From Chloroflexi bacterium RBG_13_53_26 (GTDB taxonomy: Bacteria > Chloroflexota > Dehalococcoidia > UBA2247 > RBG-13-53-26): 31,650 nt of DNA. The notes beneath the pieces are model-generated. The model was given only the letters and a program-made list of their open reading frames with translations, did no database searches and was not told where the DNA came from. This document shows positions 31,341-31,650 of the stretch, piece by piece. The position numbers and the translations under genes were made by a program. The stretch covers positions 1 through 31,650 of the forward strand of contig MGMW01000096.1 in the NCBI GenBank assembly GCA_001795035.1. Reading direction: 5' to 3'. Position 1 is the stretch's first letter. Every line of letters begins with the position of its first letter.

Positions 31341-31562
31341 ATGGACATCTACGATTTGCTTATCCAGAACCTAGGGATGTGGCTGGCTATTACCAATCAG
31401 ACCTTGATCTATTGGATAGACATGCCGGCCAATGCCACAGGTCCACTGGACCCTTCTATCAGCCTCACTAACGCTGGTTTCAATGTAGTGCGAGAGATTG
31501 CAGGTACAGCCATCCAGCTTTCCCAGGCTCTGGTTGATTTTGTTAACACGCTCTTCTGGTAG
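31341..31562 (+). CDS. Small hydrophobic helix-loop-helix protein 2 (unknown)
   Basis: Encodes 73 aa starting 7 nt after the previous stop, with no clear ribosome-binding site, so coupled translation is likely. Hydrophobic helix (LLIQNLGMWLAITNQTLIYWI), Pro/Asn-rich turn (DMPANATGPLDPSISLT), C-terminal helix ending FVNTLFW. Two N-X-T sites (NQT, NAT). It matches no family I recognise. After it, 31563-31650 holds a possible ACAGG/CCTGT hairpin but no gene. Confidence 0.5.
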   Translation: MDIYDLLIQNLGMWLAITNQTLIYWIDMPANATGPLDPSISLTNAGFNVVREIAGTAIQLSQALVDFVNTLFW

Positions 31563-31650
31563 GGGGCAGCATAACAGCGGGATGCGGAGTACAGGGGATG
31601 TGACCGGGTAAAATCCTGTGCAGGGAAGATGCTCCAGGGATCTTTACAGC

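Overview
The window looks like a piece of an anaerobic or microaerophilic bacterial chromosome. My best guess is Chloroflexota, class Dehalococcoidia. This rests on the tmRNA tag (GDNEPVLVAA, resembling the GERELVLAG tag I recall for Dehalococcoides), a bacterial STT3 oligosaccharyltransferase, a short ThiC, a B12-uptake operon and many sortase-less surface proteins with C-terminal membrane anchors. No rRNA or ribosomal protein is present to settle it. No phage, IS element, tRNA or CRISPR array was seen.

Layout. 1-2736: 3' part of a large repeat-built surface protein (+). 2916-4085 (-): smpB, the tmRNA gene ssrA starting 1 nt after the smpB stop, then a 76-aa two-cysteine peptide gene (copy A). 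4086-4489: intergenic, with a palindrome and a degenerate ~21-nt minisatellite. 4490-6618 (+): nfeD-slipin pair. 6772-11436 (-): operon of a crotonase-fold protein lacking both catalytic glutamates, a PHP-domain protein, an enoyl-CoA hydratase, an acyl-CoA ligase and a CtaB/UbiA prenyltransferase. 11629-13862 (-): hpt-ade purine salvage, with its own promoter. 13944-17288 (-): btuF-btuC-btuD under a cobalamin riboswitch and terminator. 17632-20778 (+): tightly packed glycan-type operon (small YLDAGTGS membrane protein, kinase-like/SAM-methyltransferase fusion, membrane sulfatase-fold protein). 21003-21287 (+): copy B of the two-cysteine peptide. 21284-22005 (-): cohesin-domain lipoprotein with a coupled 85-aa ORF. 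22215-25024 (+): TPP riboswitch, thiC, cinA. 25091-29889 (-): STT3 oligosaccharyltransferase, a beta-helix surface protein and an InlB-repeat protein interrupted by an in-frame TGA. 30053-31562 (+): small membrane protein, copy C of the two-cysteine peptide with a long structured leader, then two more tiny hydrophobic ORFs.

Most notable: three dispersed paralogues (A, B, C) of an unrecognised 76-94 aa peptide with an invariant core NICGT(V/L)WT(T/I)YNAELTACG. Each has its own sigma-A-type TTGACA promoter with a 17-nt spacer, the same GGGGTGA ribosome-binding site exactly 6 nt before the start, and a C-terminus ending LLAV. Copies A and C have the same length and are about 59% identical. Synonymous third-position differences in the core show selection on protein sequence. 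Two further small helix-loop-helix ORFs after copy C use a similar promoter. Together they suggest an undescribed set of small, probably membrane-active or exported peptides.

Other systems connect sensibly: B12 and thiamine cofactor supply are under riboswitches, adenine is salvaged via hypoxanthine to IMP, acyl-CoA activation sits with hydration, and surface proteins rich in N-X-S/T sites sit next to an oligosaccharyltransferase.
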